Translations under genes and position numbers: made by a program
Assembly: GCA_017857425.1 (NCBI GenBank)
Contig: JAFMDE010000003.1
Coordinates: 1-34,798 of the forward strand
Length of the DNA: 34,798 nt
Source of the DNA: Akkermansiaceae bacterium
Lineage (GTDB): Bacteria; Verrucomicrobiota; Verrucomicrobiia; Verrucomicrobiales; Akkermansiaceae
Reading direction: 5' to 3'
Shown: in pieces, positions 25,807 to 33,510 of the stretch
Position numbering within the stretch: position 1 is the first letter of the stretch
Layout of the letters: each line of letters opens with the position of its first letter
Notes under the pieces: generated by a model
What the model saw: the letters and a program-made list of their open reading frames with translations, nothing else
What the model was told of the DNA's origin: nothing
Databases searched by the model: none

Positions 25807-26844
25807 TCATGTCTCAGATCTACGTTTTGATTCGGACACCTGGATAAAAACATGCACAAGTAATGCGCTGAGAAGTAGCAGGCAAAACGGCAAAAGGCCT
25901 GATCTTCCATCAGTGCCGATGAGAAGTCTCGACAAGGGAGAATGTTGTGGCCCTGACTCAGTGAGTTGCTGCAAAGTTTGGTATGGGAAAATGAAGCCGA
26001 AATGTAGGCCGATGGGTAACCAGAGTGACGCTGTCCGATAACGAGCATAAGCAAGAACAAGGCCAAGACTGAAAAGTAATATAAAGCTGAAGGTGAACGT
26101 TTCGGGGCTTAGTAGATTCTTGGCTATCGTTACCATCATTCTAAATCCAGCGTCAGCTTTTTCAGGATTGGCGATCACTTCGTCACCCGTCGGTAACAGA
26201 GAGTAGATGATAGCGTAGAAGAGAGAAATAAGGACCATCGCTATGGCTGGGCGCATGGCACGTAAAAAAATACCCATTAAGATGCCGCGAAAGAGCCACT
26301 CACTCACGAGGGTAATGACGATCGCTGATGCCACGCCATTGCAAATAGCGCTCCAATAATCCGGCGACTGAGTAAACGAAAACCAAGCAATCACCTCGAG
26401 CAGCCATATTGAAATGGAAACTAGGCTGCCTGTGATCAGAAACCCAATGGCAAGATGAAGTTTGGCCTTTGGGTTGCGGCATAGTGCCTGTCCGTTTTGC
26501 CTAGTATTAGCCGATGTTGGAAGCCTTATACGCCATGGTTTTGACAGCTGCAGGGAGCTTTGATTTGAGAGCTTGCACCACATGATAAATGGTCCTGCTA
26601 AGATGATAGCGTAACCCAGCAGCGTATAGTTATAAAAAGATGCAAAGTTGGCGTCTGCGCAGCGATGGGCCAACCAGTCGAGCAGGGGGTTCAGTGCGCG
26701 TGACTGACCGACCTCGGCAAGAAGCATCCCTGCATTATAGATCCAAGGCGAAGTGATGGCCGAGGCTATAATGGTAAGGGTGAAAAAGAGGATGACTTTG
26801 CTGAAGTCACTTTGGATGAGGCGCAGCACGGCGTGCATTGTCAT
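25807..26844 (-). CDS. CPBP/Abi-type membrane protein with degenerate active-site motifs
   Basis: A 345-aa polytopic membrane protein of the CAAX protease/bacteriocin-processing (CPBP, Rce1-like) type. The core is recognisable, but catalytic positions differ: the EExxxR motif reads SEWLFR (181-186), the FxxxH motif reads FYAII (209-213), and of the HxxxN motif only His281 remains (Ile285). The protein is therefore likely catalytically weak or inactive, and perhaps structural. It stops 10 bp before comF and diverges from the small gene at 26877. Confidence 0.75.
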   Translation of the reverse strand: MTMHAVLRLIQSDFSKVILFFTLTIIASAITSPWIYNAGMLLAEVGQSRALNPLLDWLAHRCADANFASFYNYTLLGYAIILAGPFIMWCKLSNQSSLQLSKPWRIRLPTSANTRQNGQALCRNPKAKLHLAIGFLITGSLVSISIWLLEVIAWFSFTQSPDYWSAICNGVASAIVITLVSEWLFRGILMGIFLRAMRPAIAMVLISLFYAIIYSLLPTGDEVIANPEKADAGFRMMVTIAKNLLSPETFTFSFILLFSLGLVLAYARYRTASLWLPIGLHFGFIFPYQTLQQLTESGPQHSPLSRLLIGTDGRSGLLPFCLLLLSALLVHVFIQVSESKRRSET

Positions 26845-26876
26845 GAAAATAATGCCTTACGTCAATGACTTGAATC

Positions 26877-27167
26877 ATGGAAGTTTCGCATTCTCTTTCG
26901 AGAAAATTTGGCATAGCTAAGTTCATGCAGAAACATCAGTGGAGAGAAGAAGGTGACGACGGTACATTTTTTTATCGTGCCACCTACCACGCTTCTGAGT
27001 GGAAATTATACTCTCAGTCAAAGGGAGATGAGGAATGGCAGCACCATGATCCTATTCCCGACGAACTACTGCACAAGCTGCGCGAGGTGATGTGGAACAA
27101 GTATCAGCGGGGGAGGTGTCCTCATAAGCTGGTGACGAAGATCGATAAAATGTTAGGAAAGGACTAG
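26877..27167 (+). CDS. Small hypothetical protein
   Basis: A 96-aa soluble protein, basic and rich in Trp, Tyr and His (for example ATYHASEWKLY and WQHHDPIP), with a helical C-terminus. I do not recognise it. Its ATG lies 32 bp from the divergent CPBP start. Its stop codon overlaps the trmD stop: the palindrome CTAG (27164-27167) supplies TAG on both strands. Aromatic, His-rich composition might suggest nucleic acid or ligand binding, but no motif supports a role. Confidence 0.65.
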   Translation: MEVSHSLSRKFGIAKFMQKHQWREEGDDGTFFYRATYHASEWKLYSQSKGDEEWQHHDPIPDELLHKLREVMWNKYQRGRCPHKLVTKIDKMLGKD

Positions 27168-27838
27168 TTGTCCAATAGGTCAGGTCTGTTCGCTTTTGTT
27201 CGTGCGAGAGCTTGTTCTTTTTTCCAGCTTGAGATTTTCCCGTGATCCCCACTCAGTAAAACATCTGGAACCTTCATGCCGCGAAACTCATTGGGCTTCG
27301 TGTATGCCGGCGCTTCAAGCATGTTGGGATCAGAGAATGATTCTTCTACTGATGATCTGGCATCACCTAAGGCGCCTGGCAATAGCCGAACGATAGCATC
27401 AGTGAGCACTGCTGCAGCTACAGCGCCATTGGTTAGTATGTAGTCTCCAATGGAGATTTCCTCGTCGACGAGCGCGTCAATAATGCGGTGGTCTACACCT
27501 TCGTAGTGACCACACAGAATAATCAAATGCTGAGAAGTGGAGAGGCGCTGGGCGTCTGCTTGTATGAATGGCTTCCCCTGTGGTGTCATCAGGATGATGC
27601 GCGTATCGTTCTGTTTGAGGTCATCTACAGCTGCGAAAACCGGCTCTGGCATCATGAGCATTCCTTGACCACCACCACAGAGGTAATCGTCTGTTTTGCG
27701 ATGCTTTCCCTTGGCCCAATCGCGTAGTTGATGGGCGTGTATGTCCACCAAACCCTGCTCTTGTGCACGTTTGATAATGCTGTCGCTCAATGGGCTGAGG
27801 GCAATTTCCGGAAAAAGCGTGATGATATCAATGCGCAT
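27164..27838 (-). CDS. trmD: tRNA (guanine37-N1)-methyltransferase
   Basis: A 224-aa SPOUT methyltransferase making m1G37 in tRNAs. The trefoil-knot motifs are present: LCGHYEGVDHR (108-118), GDYILTNG (131-138) and the C-terminal LLSGDHGKISSWK. It is short for TrmD (usually about 230-255). At the position of the proposed catalytic Asp of Haemophilus TrmD (the Asp of EDSF), this protein has Glu166 in EESF; other TrmD proteins have Glu there too, so this is probably natural variation. It is not next to rpsP/rimM/rplS. Confidence 0.93.
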   Translation of the reverse strand: MRIDIITLFPEIALSPLSDSIIKRAQEQGLVDIHAHQLRDWAKGKHRKTDDYLCGGGQGMLMMPEPVFAAVDDLKQNDTRIILMTPQGKPFIQADAQRLSTSQHLIILCGHYEGVDHRIIDALVDEEISIGDYILTNGAVAAAVLTDAIVRLLPGALGDARSSVEESFSDPNMLEAPAYTKPNEFRGMKVPDVLLSGDHGKISSWKKEQALARTKANRPDLLDN

Positions 27839-27933
27839 GCAACGTGAGAATCAAGAATCCGGGGGCAACAATCAAGAAGGAAGAAGAAAGATTGAAGTTT
27901 GCAGTTTTTTTTAACCTAGCTATCCATGTCTTG

Positions 27934-29073
27934 GTGAGCGGAGCAAATCAGAAATCGATCTACATTGTCGCAGGTGAGGTCAGCGGGGATACTCATGGAG
28001 CCTGCCTGATGGAGGCCCTGCTTGCCCGTGTGCCCGCTGCTTCCTTTCATGGCGCAGGTGGGCCTGCGATGCAGGCGGTGGCAGGCAAAGGCTTAGCGAA
28101 CTGGGTAGAGGATGCCGCGGTCATGGGCATATGGGAAGTTCTTAAGCATTATCAATGGTTTAAAAAGCGTTTCAATGAGATGCTTGCGGAGGTTGAAGAG
28201 CTCAATCCGGATGTGCTCATTTTGATTGATTACCCAGGTTTCAATTTGCGGCTGGCTTATGCGGTTAAAAAGAGCCTGCCGAACACGAAAATAATCTACT
28301 ACATTAGCCCCCAGGTGTGGGCATGGAATAAGGGTAGGATACCCAGAATGGCGGAGACGCTGGACCTGATGTTGTGTATTTTCCCGTTTGAAAAAGAGAT
28401 ATTTGAGTCAGCTGGACTTACTACCGTTTTCACCGGGCATCCGCTGGTGGATGAGTTAGAGCATAAGCGTGAAGATGTCTCCCGTGAGCAAGACTTGATA
28501 GGTTTGTTTCCAGGGAGCCGAGAACGTGAGGTCTCGAGGCTTTTTCCTGTTATGGTGGAAACTGCGAGACGGATTCATTCACATAACCCAGAATGGAAAT
28601 TTGAGGCTGCTGCAGCATCTGAGGTGTTAGCGGAGCGCATGCGTGATATTGTTCAGCATGCCAAGTTGCCGGAATCTCTTATCACCATCAGGACAGGCTC
28701 AAGTTACTCCTTGATGCAGCGTGCGACTTCTGGAGTGGTGGCGAGCGGAACGGCTACTCTTGAGGCAGCTGCGTTGGGGCTGCCTTATTGTCTCGTTTAC
28801 AAAATTTCATGGCCAACTTGGGCCATGGGCAAGCTGTTGGTGAAATTAGACTATATCGGCTTGGTTAATATTCTTGCTGGCGAGGAAGTAGTTGAGGAAT
28901 TTATTCAAGGTGACGCCGAACCTGGGCGTATCGAGCTAAGCATATCGAGGCTGATGAACGATAGCGATAGCCGAGACGCCTTGCGGCAAAAATTACTGGC
29001 GACAGCAGCGAAACTTGGTGATTGTGGTGCTCACCAAAGAGCAGCTTCCGAGGTAGTGGCACTGCTCGAGTAA
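27934..29073 (+). CDS. lpxB: Lipid-A-disaccharide synthase
   Basis: A 379-aa GT19 glycosyltransferase joining UDP-diacylglucosamine and lipid X in lipid A synthesis, which implies an LPS-bearing outer membrane. The N-terminus IYIVAGEVSGDTHG and the C-terminal VVASGTATLEAAALGLPYCLVYK are diagnostic. I chose the GTG at 27934, which places the first strand as in E. coli LpxB (382 aa); an earlier GTG at 27844 would add 30 atypical residues. It diverges from trmD; no other lpx gene is near. Confidence 0.94.
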   Translation: MSGANQKSIYIVAGEVSGDTHGACLMEALLARVPAASFHGAGGPAMQAVAGKGLANWVEDAAVMGIWEVLKHYQWFKKRFNEMLAEVEELNPDVLILIDYPGFNLRLAYAVKKSLPNTKIIYYISPQVWAWNKGRIPRMAETLDLMLCIFPFEKEIFESAGLTTVFTGHPLVDELEHKREDVSREQDLIGLFPGSREREVSRLFPVMVETARRIHSHNPEWKFEAAAASEVLAERMRDIVQHAKLPESLITIRTGSSYSLMQRATSGVVASGTATLEAAALGLPYCLVYKISWPTWAMGKLLVKLDYIGLVNILAGEEVVEEFIQGDAEPGRIELSISRLMNDSDSRDALRQKLLATAAKLGDCGAHQRAASEVVALLE

Positions 29074-29105
29074 CACCTTTAAGCAACGCATTTTTATTTC
29101 ATACT

Positions 29106-29996
29106 ATGACTGATACAACAGCGATGCATGCCGATAATAGCTCCCCGCGCATCTATAAAATACTGCTGATGGTTTTACCTGTAGGGGTAGTGCTTGGAAC
29201 CATCATCTTCATGTTCATGTATTTTTACCTCGAGCGTGAGGATGAGAAAAACCATGCGGTCATCGTGTCTCATGGACTTCGGGTCAGTGATTTAGAAGAT
29301 ATGGTGGGTAAATTCACCAGCCGCATCGGATTGCGGGAAATCGAGACGGAAGCGGGAAGGGCTGGATTGCTCAGGGCGGCGTCCATGATAGAAGGTCGCC
29401 TAGGGCCTCAGAACGTGGGCTACCCAGTACGCAGGTCAGAGGGGGAAGCCGCTCATGGGCTGCTGTGGAAAAATTTATCGGTGGAGATTCTTGGAGAAGA
29501 AAAACCGCAAGAGGTTATCTTTGCCGCTGTCTCCTATGCCGGTGCTGGTGAGGATGCTGATGCGAATACGGTATCCACTATGATGATGTTAGCATCATCC
29601 ATGGCACGCGAAAAACCGGCGCGCACGATCCGCTTTGTTTTCATGCCTTACAACGATGCACCTCAAGACCAGAACCAACGGCTATTAGCGGGTTGCTTGA
29701 AATCAGGTGAAAGCTGCGTTGGAATCATCGGGTTACAGACAACGGGTGAAATACCATCGGCCGGTGATTCGGCCTGGCAAATGCAGACGAAGTCTCCTGT
29801 TGATATAGCTTGGTGGAATTCGCTCACAGAGGGAAGATCAGTGATGGAATCCCGTAATAATGTCGTGCCCTCAGCCTGGTTGACCCACCCAGTCTACTCG
29901 TCCCAGACTTGGATTGATAATAGAGACCTGCGGCTCGAGCGTACTTTGGCTGCAGCGCAAGATGTCAGGAAGTGGTTGCTCAAAGCGTCACAATAG
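29106..29996 (+). CDS. Membrane-anchored M28-peptidase-like protein lacking metal ligands
   Basis: A 296-aa protein with one membrane segment (18-41) and an extracytoplasmic domain resembling M28 aminopeptidases. HGLRVSDLEDMV, then SRIGLRE, LLWKNLSVEILGE (119-131), VIFAAVSYAGAG (137-148) and RTIRFVFMPYNDAP follow the M28 order. The usual first metal site, His-x-Asp of GAHYDS, is VSYAG here, and the bridging Asp-Asn segment reads DANTVS. It is therefore probably not an active aminopeptidase. I chose the ATG at 29106, 32 bp after lpxB, over a start at 29022 that would overlap lpxB. The fold assignment is by pattern only. Confidence 0.6.
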   Translation: MTDTTAMHADNSSPRIYKILLMVLPVGVVLGTIIFMFMYFYLEREDEKNHAVIVSHGLRVSDLEDMVGKFTSRIGLREIETEAGRAGLLRAASMIEGRLGPQNVGYPVRRSEGEAAHGLLWKNLSVEILGEEKPQEVIFAAVSYAGAGEDADANTVSTMMMLASSMAREKPARTIRFVFMPYNDAPQDQNQRLLAGCLKSGESCVGIIGLQTTGEIPSAGDSAWQMQTKSPVDIAWWNSLTEGRSVMESRNNVVPSAWLTHPVYSSQTWIDNRDLRLERTLAAAQDVRKWLLKASQ

Positions 29997-30030
29997 CGTG
30001 CGGCGGATTGCTCCAGCTGTAAAAAACATC

Positions 30031-30059
30031 TTGCCACAGCCGCTTAGGTGGGATACCTC
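30031..30059 (+). promoter_or_regulatory. Candidate tRNA-Ala promoter with GC-rich discriminator
   Basis: TTGCCA (30031-30036), 17 bp, TACCTC (30054-30059), then CGCCCCGC. Similar in layout to the rpmB and tRNA-His promoters. A second candidate -10, TATGAT (30094-30099), lies nearer the tRNA but lacks a good -35. Confidence 0.45.
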
Positions 30060-30117
30060 CGCCCCGCACAACCTGTTTTATCTGCAATGTAGATATGATC
30101 GGTAATACTGAAAACAA

Positions 30118-30190
30118 GGGGCATTAGCTCAGTTGGTAGAGCACCTGCATGGCATGCAGGGGGTCAGCGGTTCGAATCCGCTATGCTCCA
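30118..30190 (+). tRNA. tRNA-Ala (anticodon GGC)
   Basis: Acceptor GGGGCAT pairs with ATGCTCC (one G-U). The D-arm is normal. The anticodon stem CCTGC/GCAGG encloses ATGGCAT with anticodon GGC (Ala). The T-arm contains GGTTCGAATCC. The 3' CCA is not encoded: discriminator A is followed by TTTTG. Confidence 0.97.
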
Positions 30191-30255
30191 TTTTGTTTTT
30201 ATTGTATGGTCTCGGCTTCACTAGCTGCCGACCAGTGAACGATGACTGATGAGTC

Positions 30256-30279
30256 GCCGCCAATCAGGGCGGTTTTTTT
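30256..30279 (+). terminator. Terminator between tRNA-Ala and rsfS
   Basis: CCGCC (30257-30261), loop AATCAG, GGCGG (30268-30272), with a flanking G-U pair, then TTTTTTT. It ends 23 bp before the rsfS ATG. It may end the tRNA transcript or act as an attenuator ahead of rsfS. Confidence 0.8.
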
Positions 30280-30302
30280 ATCCCTATAAATCAAACAACC
30301 CT

Positions 30303-30659
30303 ATGGCTATCGAAGGACAACAACTTGCCATCGCCTGCGCCCGCGCAGCGGAGCAAATGCAGGCCGAGGACATTCGTGTTATTGATATCGGGGGAGTATC
30401 ATCGCTCACCGACTTCATGGTTATCTGTTCAGGAACCTCTCTGCCTCACCTCAAGGCGGTGATGCGCGATGTTGAAAAAGACATCATCGAGAAATACCAG
30501 GTACATACCGTGAATGCAGAGGGCGATGCGGCCTCTCGCTGGGTGGTGCTTGATTACATCGATGTCATGGTGCACATCATGCATAATGATTTGCGTGAGC
30601 TATATAGCTTAGAGGACCTCTGGGCTGAGGGTAAAGAAGTTCACTGGCAAGAGGAGTAA
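30303..30659 (+). CDS. rsfS: Ribosomal silencing factor RsfS
   Basis: A 118-aa RsfS/Iojap protein, binding uL14 on the 50S subunit and blocking subunit joining under starvation. The family segment VIDIGGVSSLTDFMVICSGTS, the HLKAVMRDV helix and the C-terminal YSLEDLWAEGKEV are clear. I chose the ATG at 30303 (normal length); a frame from 30249 would run through the terminator hairpin. Rather than nadD, its common neighbour, tRNA-Ala lies upstream here. Confidence 0.95.
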   Translation: MAIEGQQLAIACARAAEQMQAEDIRVIDIGGVSSLTDFMVICSGTSLPHLKAVMRDVEKDIIEKYQVHTVNAEGDAASRWVVLDYIDVMVHIMHNDLRELYSLEDLWAEGKEVHWQEE

Positions 30660-30703
30660 GCTCAGGATTTTTCCTGAATGCACCGGTGAGCATTGGTGAG
30701 TGT

Positions 30704-32422
30704 TTATTTGAGAAACGATTGATGAGATAACTCAGCATATTTGCCGTTTTTATTCATCAATTCCTCGTGAGATCCACTTTCAATAATCTGACCGCGGTCA
30801 AGCACGTGAATCATATCTGCATCTCGGATCGTCGAGAGGCGGTGGGCGATCACAAATGCGGTTCGATTCTTCATTAGGTGTTCTAAGGCCTCCTGAATCA
30901 GACGTTCCGTCTCACTATCTACAGATGCGGTGGCTTCGTCTAGGAGCAGGATAGGGGGGTTCTTAAGCAGAGCTCGCGCAATCGATAAACGTTGGCGCTC
31001 GCCGCCTGATAGTTTGACTCCTCGCTCTCCGACAATGGTGTCAAGAGCATCCGGTAATTCGCTAACAAATTGATCTGCGTTGGCTGCTTTGAGCGCGCTC
31101 CACATTTCCTCATCAGAGGCGTCCCTTTTTCCGAGATGCAGATTTTCCCTTACTGGACCATTGAAGAGAAAAGCATCTTGAGTGACATAACCAATGGTTG
31201 AACGCAGAGATTTTTTCGAAATGGTGTTCAGCTCCGTATTGTCGATGGTAATGGAGCCGGAGTCATATTCATAGAAGCGACATAAGAGATTGACGATAGT
31301 CGATTTGCCAGCGCCTGTAGTGCCGACTAGGGCGATGGTTTGCCCTGGTTGCGCCTCCAGAGTAATATTCGTCAGCGTTGGTTGCGCTGAGTAGGAAAAA
31401 CTTAAATTTTGAAACTTCACATGGCCGCGCGTTGGTTGCGGTAAGTCGGCCCCATCCGTAGCATGGATTTCATCCTCTTCATCGAGTATGGTAAACACAC
31501 GTTCTGCGGCGGCTCTTGAGGATTGTGCCATCTGATTGAGCTGATGGAGTCTTCCAAGAGGCTCATAGAGGGCCCAAATGATGGTGAAAAACTCCAATAG
31601 CACGGCGTTGTCCAAACCATGATGATAGATTTGCCAGGCACCAATTGCGAGAACGAGGGTGTAGCCAATAGAGTTGAAGAAACTCATGGTGGGGGAGTAG
31701 ATGGCCCACGCTTTCATCACGGTAAGATTGGCATCACGCACTTGAGCCGATGATTGATTGAAACAGGCAAATTCGTCATCCTCAGCAGCGTAGGACTTGA
31801 TTTGTCTGATTCCGGCAATGTTATCGTGAAGCATGGCATTCATTTCTCCAGTGGCTTTGCGGACAATCCGGTAACGTTTGCCGGCGTGACGTGTATATAG
31901 CCACGCTCCGATGATGAGTAAGGGTAATGGTGCCAGTGCGCTGATGGCGAGGATGGGGGAGCGGGTGAAGAGAAAGATGGTGACGATGAGTACCTGGAGA
32001 AGCGCGATGAGACCCTGTTCAATACCATCAATAAGAACACGTTCCATCTGAGGGACATCTTCAGCCACTCGGGTCATAATATCTCCTGTGCGCCGTTCAT
32101 CAAACCACTTCAAGCGGAGACGCTGTAGCTTGTTGTAGAGTGATGAGCGTAAATCATAGATGGCTTTTTGCTCAAAGATGTTGTTGATCAGAATTCGCAG
32201 ACAGTTGAAAAAGTCCCTCAAAAAGAAGGCGACAACGACGACGGCAACGTATGGCCATAGTTTTTCAATCTCGCCCCCGTCGATGACCTCGCGCTTGATT
32301 CGTCCCGTCATCATGGGGAAAACCAGCAGCATAAGAGTCATTAAAATGGCACAAACTAGCTGGGCAGTAGCCAGTTTAGGATACTTGCCGAGGTAGGAAA
32401 AAATGCGCAAAATAGTCTGCAT
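30704..32422 (-). CDS. ABC exporter, fused membrane and ATPase domains (MsbA/MdlB-like)
   Basis: A 572-aa half-transporter with six membrane segments in about 1-300 and a nucleotide-binding domain. Walker A GTTGAGKST is at 367-375, signature LSGGE at 471-475, Walker B LLLDEA at 492-497 and the switch His527. It is of the MsbA/multidrug/lipid exporter type; substrate unknown. Its closeness to lpxB makes a lipid A-linked role possible but unproven. The ATG at 32422 is chosen; a GTG at 32428 adds two residues. A perfect TATAAT on the minus strand (32473-32468) is 46 bp upstream of the start. Confidence 0.92.
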   Translation of the reverse strand: MQTILRIFSYLGKYPKLATAQLVCAILMTLMLLVFPMMTGRIKREVIDGGEIEKLWPYVAVVVVAFFLRDFFNCLRILINNIFEQKAIYDLRSSLYNKLQRLRLKWFDERRTGDIMTRVAEDVPQMERVLIDGIEQGLIALLQVLIVTIFLFTRSPILAISALAPLPLLIIGAWLYTRHAGKRYRIVRKATGEMNAMLHDNIAGIRQIKSYAAEDDEFACFNQSSAQVRDANLTVMKAWAIYSPTMSFFNSIGYTLVLAIGAWQIYHHGLDNAVLLEFFTIIWALYEPLGRLHQLNQMAQSSRAAAERVFTILDEEDEIHATDGADLPQPTRGHVKFQNLSFSYSAQPTLTNITLEAQPGQTIALVGTTGAGKSTIVNLLCRFYEYDSGSITIDNTELNTISKKSLRSTIGYVTQDAFLFNGPVRENLHLGKRDASDEEMWSALKAANADQFVSELPDALDTIVGERGVKLSGGERQRLSIARALLKNPPILLLDEATASVDSETERLIQEALEHLMKNRTAFVIAHRLSTIRDADMIHVLDRGQIIESGSHEELMNKNGKYAELSHQSFLK

Positions 32423-32467
32423 AGACACTAAAAGTAGTTCATTCTTCTGTACGAATGTCGACTGATC

Positions 32468-32473
32468 ATTATA
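32468..32473 (-). promoter_or_regulatory. Perfect -10 for the ABC exporter
   Basis: TATAAT on the minus strand, 46 bp upstream of the ATG at 32422. The -35 region is AT-rich without a clear TTGACA. Confidence 0.35.
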
Positions 32474-32513
32474 GATACAAGGAAAAACTAAATAAAAATA
32501 AACAAATTTTGCA

Positions 32514-32542
32514 TTGCGGGTTAAGCATAAAATTTGTAAAAT
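32514..32542 (+). promoter_or_regulatory. Candidate promoter for the first coiled-coil paralog
   Basis: TTGCGG (32514-32519), 17 bp, TAAAAT (32537-32542). Transcription would begin near 32549, about 46 nt before the ATG at 32595. Confidence 0.4.
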
Positions 32543-32594
32543 AAGGTAAGTTAGTTATGTCAATCAAGACATCTGTAACAAATTTCTACCCGTC

Positions 32595-33404
32595 ATGTCT
32601 AAAATAATTGGAATCATAGCCGCTGCCGTTTTGGTCATTGCGGCTTTTGTCGCGTTTAAGAACCAGCAGGCTTATGGCAAGGAAATTGATAATTTCCGAT
32701 CTGCGCAGGCAGAAAAAAAAGATACCATACAGCGGCTTGAGGATCAGCAAAAAAGATTTAAGGAGGCTGAAGAAGGCAAGGCAGCCTTGACGCTTAACCT
32801 TGTAGAGAGGGGCAAGAAGCTAGCCACTGCCATTAGAGACTACGATGATCTGAAAAAAGAAGTCAGTTCCTTGAAAGAGAGTCATAGCATCAAAGAAGAA
32901 CAGATCGCTACAGCAGGAGACATTCTTAAAGGATTGCCTGAGCCAGATGACCTCATACCTAAGCTTAAACGTTTGCGCAATCAACTCATGGAGGCTGAGG
33001 AAGGTACAGCTAATGAAGTGGACCGAGTAAAAAAGCTCACCCAACAAGACCAAGATGCTAAGCAAAAGATTCAATCCCTAAGCCAAGTCATTGATGGCTA
33101 CTCAATGGGTCGTTCCCTGATGAGTCTCAAAACGAGCATTAGCGCCATCTACAGTGGGTGGGGCTTTGTGATTCTCGCAGGCGGAGACAATGAAGGTGTC
33201 GTTCCCGGTTCCATGCTTAATGTGGTGAGAGCAGGCGAGGTGATCGCCAAGCTTAGAGTGACTGCCGTTGAGGCAGGGCGTTCTGCCGCTGATATTGTTG
33301 TAGATTCCATGTCCGCTGACACAATGCTTCGAGCCGGGGATGAGGTAGTTGCAGAAGAAAAACTAGAGCAGTCATCCAATGAACTGAGTTTGCTAACTCG
33401 ATAA
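32595..33404 (+). CDS. Membrane-anchored coiled-coil protein, paralog A
   Basis: A 269-aa protein with an N-terminal membrane segment (4-21), a long Lys/Glu-rich coiled coil (about 28-110 and 122-168), and a C-terminal beta-rich domain (about 180-255). In the coiled coil lies LPEPDDLIPKLKRL (114-127). The C-terminal domain contains GWGFVILAGGDNEGVVPG (188-205) and ends in AGDEVVAEE. It resembles FlgT-C/MreC-like small beta domains, but I do not assign a family. Paralog B lies 106 bp downstream and has exactly the same length. Confidence 0.75.
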   Translation: MSKIIGIIAAAVLVIAAFVAFKNQQAYGKEIDNFRSAQAEKKDTIQRLEDQQKRFKEAEEGKAALTLNLVERGKKLATAIRDYDDLKKEVSSLKESHSIKEEQIATAGDILKGLPEPDDLIPKLKRLRNQLMEAEEGTANEVDRVKKLTQQDQDAKQKIQSLSQVIDGYSMGRSLMSLKTSISAIYSGWGFVILAGGDNEGVVPGSMLNVVRAGEVIAKLRVTAVEAGRSAADIVVDSMSADTMLRAGDEVVAEEKLEQSSNELSLLTR

Positions 33405-33510
33405 CATGAAAGCATTTGTAGATTCTCCAATTCTACATAATTATCCTATCATGTGCTGCATGACTTTATAAATCAACCACCTCAATTCTCCCTTAACACA
33501 CCCACAGACC

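Noticed and set aside
25797-26066. 90-residue N-terminal extension of comF from a TTG start
   Set aside because: It overlaps the CPBP gene and is unlike ComF; the ATG at 25796 gives a normal protein.
27164-27838. TrmD Glu166 as loss of catalysis
   Set aside because: Glu in place of the proposed catalytic Asp occurs in other TrmD proteins, and the rest of the active site is intact.
27844-27933. Longer LpxB from a GTG at 27844
   Set aside because: Adds 30 residues absent in the family; GTG 27934 places the first strand correctly.
29022-29105. Longer M28-like protein starting inside lpxB
   Set aside because: Extra residues are the out-of-frame lpxB end and precede a normal ATG and membrane segment.
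30249-30302. Longer RsfS starting at 30249
   Set aside because: Its codons run through the terminator hairpin; the ATG at 30303 gives the usual length.
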